Assembly: GCA_008973525.1 (NCBI GenBank)
Contig: WACJ01000056.1
Span: forward strand, 310,001 to 374,000
Reading direction: 5' to 3'
DNA from: Stenopsyche tienmushanensis
Lineage: Eukaryota; Arthropoda; Insecta; Trichoptera; Stenopsychidae
Length of the DNA stretch: 64,000 bases
Shown piece after piece: positions 58,284 through 64,000 of the stretch. Both the position numbers and the translations under genes were made by a program. Under the pieces are notes generated by a model that worked only from the letters and a program-made list of their open reading frames with translations, was not told the DNA's origin and did not search any database. Every line of letters begins with the position of its first letter. Positions within the stretch are counted from its first letter, which is position 1.

Positions 58284-58452
58284 CACTTGGATCTGTTTTT
58301 ATGCGGATCTTTTTTATGCGATTTTGAAGTTATGCGGTTTTCAAAAATAACGGAACCTATCCCTCAGTTTTCTATGTAGTTCAAATATTTGAGGATTTTT
58401 TATATGCGACTCCCCATGGAACGTATCTATCGCATAAAAACATACCCAAGTG
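58284..58452. mobile_element. TA-flanked MITE (family G, short member)
   Basis: TA at 58282-58283 and 58453-58454 flank the 169-bp element. Its ends CACTTGGATCTGTTTTTATG and, reversed, CACTTGGGTATGTTTTTATG agree at all but three positions. The interior TATGCGATAGATACGTTCC (minus) corresponds to GTGCGGTAGATGCGTTCC in the 5.2 kb member. It is a deleted relative of the longer family G copies at 5.2 and 60.2 kb. Confidence 0.75.
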
Positions 58453-58459
58453 TATATAA

Positions 58460-58640
58460 ATGAATGTGTGTCATTGAACGAGGGGTTTGCTAAGTATACG
58501 TTCTCATACCGTTCATCTGATTGCGATGAAACCTTGGTGAGTTATTGGGTGTGTATCAGAAAAGGTTTTTACATTAGCATTATTCGTGTGCGGAATTTGT
58601 TTTGCGAGACGTTTAATGGATGCACCACATTGATTTGATG
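58460..58640 (+). repeat. Helitron-like minisatellite repeat, diverged single unit
   Basis: CTCATACCGTTCATCTGATT then GCGATGAAACCTTG match the core of the family; the TGTTTG lead is degraded. It abuts the MITE at 58284-58452. Confidence 0.4.
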
Positions 58641-58750
58641 AATTTGTAACATTTTTCATAATAAAAGATAAAGTAAATTACGATTATTTCTGCTTGTATT
58701 GGTAATCCCACAGACGCGCAATTGACAATATTTAAACCCCAATATTTTGA

Positions 58751-58782
58751 ACTAATTGTTTTATTTTTGATTTCAGGTGAGT
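58751..58782 (+). promoter_or_regulatory. Zero-length-exon (recursive) splice site candidate 2
   Basis: CTAAT at 58752-58756 is the fly branch-point consensus, 20-odd nt before CAG at 58774-58776. A pyrimidine-rich tract (TTGTTTTATTTTTGATTTC) lies between. GTGAGT, a full donor consensus, follows at once (58777-58782). All parts of a ratchet point for recursive splicing are present and properly spaced. It is the better of the two sites; the other is 38 kb upstream on the same strand. Confidence 0.6.
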
Positions 58783-60230
58783 CCAAATTCTAATACCAAT
58801 AATCATCGTTTCAAGATCATATAAAGAGGTATTTATATAGTAACTTATGATATAATTTTTAAAAATGCATCCCATCGAAATGCATATGATTTGAGCATTT
58901 CATTTATGCACCCAAGCTATTAAATTAACATTATACTTTAAAACTTTCATATATAATATGATATGATACGTTAATTCTAATCATTTTGTAAAATTGGACA
59001 TCATAATTTGATGCCAAACAATATCACATATTGTTGTTTAAATGTATGCAAATATTATGCACACTGCATGTTAATTATGTAATTCGATATTGTTAGAAGG
59101 CTGTAGGTCAATGGGGTGATACAAATATATGCGTATGTTGATGTACGATGATATATTGAGCAATCTATTGAATATTATATGGTTTTATTGGGGAAATTTG
59201 TCTTGTGGCCATATCCAATATGGCATCAAAGGTCAATGTCTTGAGGTTCTATCGCCTTTCAACATTTTTATCATTATATTGCGCCGATGGGATTTTTTTT
59301 GCTTATACAAGGCTAAGGCTAAGGCTAAGCTCTCCATATCCGTCAATGGATCCTTTGATATCCCTTTTAAAGTACAATTTATCCATGGTATCAATTTTCG
59401 CTCCTTTATCCGATCAATCAAACTCCCGCGCGCCCGCCGCGGAGGTGTTGCTTTCTTCGGCGGAATATTCGCTGTGACAATCCTTATTCTTTAGAGGGAA
59501 GCCAGAAATGAAAAGAACCCATGTTAAACGACATGGTAGACAGATTTCCATTGATATCCCTGCTTAGATTTTGTCCCGCGGACAAAGAATTTGTGGACGA
59601 ATTTCTCTATTGTGTAGTGGCTCAGATGTCGACGTCGAAACATGGAGATAAAATATTATACCGGGTCGGAGCTAATCATTATAACTTATCGAGATGAATG
59701 GTAGCATTTAGAATGGAAGATGTATGGGAGTGTTCGTACGCAAAGGTTGTAATTAAAATTGGCTTACTATAACATGCAATTATAGTTGCTCTATAAAATA
59801 TAAGAAACGGACGTCCAAAATGGCGAATTTCATTGTTCTTCTTGAAAGAGCATGGTTCGACATATTCGATTACATGGTGCGAAACTCTACACAATCAAAA
59901 TGGATCAATATTGTAAAATTATTATGAAATATGACTCTTATTCTTTTGAACAAACTTGGATATTTTTCTCCAAGTTTCTAATGAAGTTGATTACAATATA
60001 CAATCTAACAATACCGTTTCATTTAGTTTAATTAATCCAAACAGAGTAATTACTTAAAAAACGAAATAATATTGTATTAATTATAAAAATCGAGCTTAAA
60101 TCAAGCTGAAAGGTTGAAGTAAACGTACGCTTTCATGGAGAAACATTGTTTTTTAACGCTTCAAACTATATATTTTGTATCCCATTTAATAATCTAATGA
60201 AGAAAGGGAACTAAAAAGGATTTAAATATA
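58783..60230. other. Gene-free stretch
   Basis: Overlapping plus ORFs at 59129-59494 (121 codons) and 59205-59477 (90 codons) contain a short (GGCTAA)-type tandem repeat at 59309-59330 and no recognised domain. The rest is AT-rich. Confidence 0.4.
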
Positions 60231-60865
60231 CACTTAAAGCTTTTTTGTGCGGTAGATGCAATCCGCGAAAAATCGCACAAAAATAAATCGCACAAAAAAA
60301 ACGATGACTTACATAGTCATAATGAAGATATGTATAATGGATTTTAAAAACCGCATAACTTCGAAACAGCTATATAAAATATATCCAAAATCGCATAAAA
60401 AAAGTTAATAAAAAACAGGAAAACCATAGGGAAATTAAAAATAACATTTTTGATAACATTATGATTCATAAATTTCGTAAAGATGTCACTATGTCCCTAA
60501 CTAAAAAAAAAATCATAAATGGCGAATGTTTAAAAAAAATTCAGTCAAGTAATTTTTTTGTCATTATTTTGTCAGTTTTAATTTTTTTTAATAATTAAAT
60601 ACATTTTGATATAAATCTCGTAGGAATAATAGAGGGTTATATTGAAAAGATTCGTACCCAGTTTGAAGTTAATTAATTAATTAAAACTTGATATATGAAA
60701 TTAACCGTGTTAAAAAAAAGTACGCGTTAAAGATTTCATTATAGTAAGACCAGCCAAGTTGTCGCTTTGCTTTAAAAAAATCGCATAACTTCGAAATCAA
60801 TTGCTTTAAAAACCGCATAACTTCGAAATCACACAAAAAAAGTCGCACAAAAAGAGGTTTGAATG
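60231..60865. mobile_element. TA-flanked MITE (family G, copy 2, longest)
   Basis: TA at 60229-60230 and 60866-60867 flank the element. Left end: CACTTAAAGCTTTTTTGTGC; right end reversed: CATTCAAACCTCTTTTTGTG. It shares blocks with 5224-5609 and, in the extra middle part (60640-60760), with 36471-36562. Repeated CGCACAAAA and CCGCATAACTTCGAAA words fill it. No ORF of its own; the minus ORF at 60681-61202 merely crosses its end. Confidence 0.7.
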
Positions 60866-60899
60866 TAATCATTCTGTTCTTTTTGGAAATAAAATTTAA

Positions 60900-61745
60900 A
60901 TATTTTTGTACTATTATGGTCCATATATGTCTATATAAATTATTCATCGATTGTTCATAATATTGGGAGGACCCAAAAATATTCGCGTATTTTAAGAACT
61001 TATGTTTGAGCTCGGTTTGTGTTGTATAATATATTTTTTTGTAGAACAAATTTCTACAAAAACAATCACAAAAGCTCTTGAAGCATTCAAAGATGTTTTT
61101 GATGAAGTGGTAACAGTCCACAGATGCCAATATTGGTTCCAAAATACGAATAGGATGGGTTTTATGGGATAGGATGGGTACCACAAGTCTTTTTGATGAC
61201 ACAAAAATAGTCTATTTTTGAATAGCATTGTAATTGGTTAAAAAAATCAATGGCTTTCCCGAAACAAAACCCCAATTTATACTCCTAAGCTTGGATTGGA
61301 TATAAAAGAGGTACTTTTGTGCATATTCAGGTTATAATTAATTATGAATTTATAAAACCGAAAGAAATTATAGTTGAACAAGTTTATAGTCGACAAGTAG
61401 AAGTTTTGCATAAAAAAATTAAAAGAAACGTCCGTATTTATTCAACAGAAGAAGACTATACTTCTTCGTGATAATGAGCGCCCTCATAAAGCAACATTGA
61501 CACTGGATAAAATACGGGAATTAAACTGGGAAGTGTTACCGCATCCTTCTTATTCACCGGATTTCGCCCCGACGGATTTCCATCTTTTCAGGTCCATGGA
61601 AGAAAAACGATTCAAAAATGCAGCTGAAGTGGAAATGCATTTTATATATTTTTTTCTACTAAGCCGGAAAGATTTTATAAAAAATGGATCTATCGACGGT
61701 GTTGAATGATGAAAATAATTGTTTGTATATACATTTTTGATCGAA
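60900..61745 (+). mobile_element. mariner element relic (lineage B, copy 2)
   Basis: Upstream sequence matches the 33.0 kb copy. HRCQYWFQ recalls the second HTH (CQRWF-KF). The main part gives PKLGLDIKEVLLCIF, NYEFIKPKE, QVYSRQVEVLHKKIK, LLRDNERPHKATLTLDKIRE, LNWEVLPHPSYSPDFAPTDF and HLFRSMEEKRFKNAAEVEMH. The second and third catalytic aspartates are both present with exactly 34 residues between them, the DD34D of mariner. The first-aspartate block is deleted, so it is inactive. Several frames are used. Confidence 0.85.
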
Positions 61746-63765
61746 ATCGCTTTCCCTAGGAAAATTCAATAAATCGGATCGCTTAAGGGTATTCAAATCA
61801 TCGTTATGCGATTAAAATTGCATACGAAAGCCTCGAGGTCAAATTTACATGGGCAAATTCAATTATGAATCTCATAGCCCCCTAATCCCATAATAACCGT
61901 GCATATGCTCGAAAGCCCACATTCATATAGGATAATTCTATTACAAAATGGCCGACGTAATCAAATCCATATTAAATATAAGCTAAATAATGAATTCATA
62001 ATGATTATGGACGCTAAACGGCTTCCATTGAGGAAAAAATCCATTTCTTACATATGGGCTGCCATAAATAAGGATTAATTTAATTTTCGGCCATCGAGCG
62101 ATGTTAAATACCATGAAAACGATAAAAATTCATATTTAACAATCGTCATCAATCATTTTGGTGGATTTGCATAGCGATACGTTCAAAACGCCCCTGCACT
62201 ACCAGATTAGAATCTCTCGTTTCGATCAACAAAAGATCCTCCATTCTCCATAATATCACACATTTTTTTGCAAAATGCTATGTTTAGGCTATTTAATCGC
62301 CTTTATTAACATTGTCGTCGAATCTATTCGTATAAATCATTATTTAACATGTATCGCCTCTTTATAGTCATGCATTTAATCGGATATTTTTGGCGTTTGA
62401 TTTATTATGCGAACAATGCAAATTCATATTTTAGTCGAATTTATACGCTTATTTTTCATTTGTGATGTCATTTATTGCTTGTCTGATATTTTTGTAATCA
62501 TACTTATATTGATTGGCTGTTTAAAGACTGTAGCTATTTCGTACATATTAAATTGCTCGTGAGTTGAGCGTGTGTATGTTTTATTTCGACAAGTTTCCCA
62601 AAACGGACTTTTTGTTGGAAGTTTTAATTAAAAGCAAATAATCCTGAATTGAGTCGAGCTATTCCCAAACATCTCCAGCCAACTAAAGATGGTCTTCAAG
62701 AATATATCCCCCGAACAGATAGTGAAGAACAGAAGTCCTTTTGTGAAGAACTGCGCCATACCTGCCGGATCCCATTCTTCTATTTGCTGCGAAACTGTGA
62801 TTTCCGAGTTTCTCATTGTTTTCGCCATTTGAGAAGCGCCGTGTCGCGTACGTATCCAATAGGAAACGAATACCTTTTAAAGTTTCCGAATAGATTTATA
62901 CGCTTCCAATTTGTCTTGGTGGATGGTACCGGCAACTGTTGGGGAGGTTTCTACGTCGCCGATGACAAATTGTCTTTGTTTTTGAAACAAAATATGTTTA
63001 TTTGGCTGAGCAAAGTTGCCCGAGGGGGGGGGGTGGAAATGGGTTGAACGATGAACGAAAGCCTTTCAATTAACATCATGACAAATGTATAAATTGGTTG
63101 GCTTCTTGGCGGCGAAAAGAGTTCCCACCGACGAATGATTGACGCCTTCGATCGTGATATGTGAAACTTTACGCGAAATTGATAATTGAAAACTTTACTT
63201 TAAAATACACTGTCGAGAGTTTAATTAAACAAGAGCCGAATAAGTTTCATTAACAAAGAATCGGATGATGAAATTTCAAAAACAAATTTTCTATGAAGAG
63301 ACTCGAGCGTATTGTTTCGCTGAATAATTGAAATGTGTTTGAATATATGTATTTTAAAATAGCTTATACTAATTTAAATGTATCCAATAAAAAAAGCAAC
63401 TGATCCTGGATTTAAGCCCGGGATTTTTCGCATCCTAAGCAAAAAAAAAAAAAGCCCCAGACCAACGAGCCGATATTCGAACTTCAAAACATTTATGATT
63501 CAATCTGATTTCATGTTTTATATAGAAACGACGCAAAAACTAAACATTCTCACATACAAATTAAGCTTAAAATATCAAAATAATTAAAAGTTTTAATTAT
63601 ATACAATCAAACTGTGATTTGTGTCGTAACACATTAAGTGCCGGTGTACTTCGTATGCGTTTGCATTCTGACATGGGCAAAATTTCAACGCGTAAAAAAT
63701 CTATATTTACATAAAATTCCATTATTTAAAATATTTTCATTTTTCAACGTGGTATTTTTTCAGCT
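61746..63765. other. Gene-free stretch with a G+C-richer block
   Basis: The 132-codon plus ORF at 62649-63047 (starting at TTG) and the opposed 66-codon minus ORF have no known domain. The section 61800-62470 is rich in ATTTAT, TAATTA and CATAAA words of the homeodomain-site type and has no ORF; it could be regulatory but such words are frequent in AT-rich DNA. Confidence 0.35.
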
Positions 63766-63769
63766 CGAT

Positions 63770-63870
63770 CTAAATATCTTCACGACGCTGTTTTTGTTCC
63801 ATTGTGAGCAAACGCGGCATTTATCTTGCGCACAGCTTTTTCATGTACAAATTTTAAGTAATTCAGATAT
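63770..63870 (-). pseudogene. mariner transposase relic (lineage A, copy 4, small)
   Basis: Minus-strand frame: MKKLCAR, stop, MPRLLTMEQKQRREDI. This is MRKLCA-WVPRLLT--QK-RRVD of the lineage seen at 14.8, 30.0 and 57.2 kb. Only about 100 bp can be recognised. Confidence 0.7.
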
Positions 63871-64000
63871 ATAGAAACCGTAGAAGAAGCGGTTGTAGAA
63901 ACATTTTGGAAATACAAAATAAAAACATTAAACATTAACCAAAATAATCAACGTAGAGCTGAAAAAAAATACAATTTCTCTGAAAGGCGTTTTCTGTCGG

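Noticed and set aside
60681..61202. 173-codon minus ORF
   Set aside because: It runs antisense through a MITE end and a mariner relic, so it is a by-product of their sequence.
61800..62470. Cluster of homeodomain-type words as an enhancer
   Set aside because: ATTA/TTAT words are expected often in such AT-rich DNA; no independent sign of function.

Overview
The window looks like non-coding, transposon-laden DNA from an insect, most likely a fly (Diptera) but not identified to species. It is roughly two-thirds A+T and has no long open reading frame. The recognisable protein fragments are almost all broken transposases of the mariner, Tc1-like, hAT and probably Mutator-like types, plus one reverse-transcriptase-type LINE (R1-like). 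Promoter and splice signals have the arthropod/Drosophila style (Inr TCAGTY with DPE; CTAAT branch point). No bacterial operons, CRISPR arrays, viral genes or complete host genes were recognised.

Layout. 0-9 kb: Helitron-like and hAT-like short repeats, a TA-flanked MITE, then mariner and Tc1-like transposase ends near 7.0-8.2 kb. 9-16 kb: a promoter-like Inr+DPE pair with a 50-codon ORF (9.1 kb), a minus-strand exon-like ORF (10.6-11.0 kb), a mariner end, an R1-type LINE (11.7-13.2 kb), another mariner and a second exon-like minus ORF (15.7-16.0 kb). 16-25 kb: Helitron-like repeats, a deleted mariner (19.8 kb), a zero-length-exon splice signal (20.71 kb) and a Mutator-like relic (24.7-25.2 kb). 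25-41 kb: a LINE 3' end carrying hairpins (29 kb), two mariners, and a hAT element with terminal inverted repeats and target duplication (36.8-37.8 kb). 41-58 kb: mariners, a second hAT copy inserted into another repeat (44.2-45.0 kb), and four copies of an LTR-like repeat. 58-64 kb: MITEs, a second zero-length-exon splice signal (58.78 kb), and mariners.

Most interesting reading: two near-ideal juxtaposed 3'/5' splice signals on the plus strand (CAG|GTGAGC at 20709/20710 and CAG|GTGAGT at 58776/58777) suggest that the window lies inside one very long intron of a plus-strand gene removed by recursive splicing. That fits the near absence of coding sequence and the heavy load of nested transposons. 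This is an inference from motif quality and needs RNA evidence.

How the parts relate: at least eleven mariner relics of several lineages occur; four carry the same conserved segment and all four lie on the minus strand. Short repeats form families with 2-7 copies in the window (Helitron-like minisatellite, TA-flanked MITE, LTR-like, family R), which helps set their boundaries. Two minus-strand ORFs (10.6 and 15.7 kb) look protein-like but could not be assigned; they are the best candidates for real exons.
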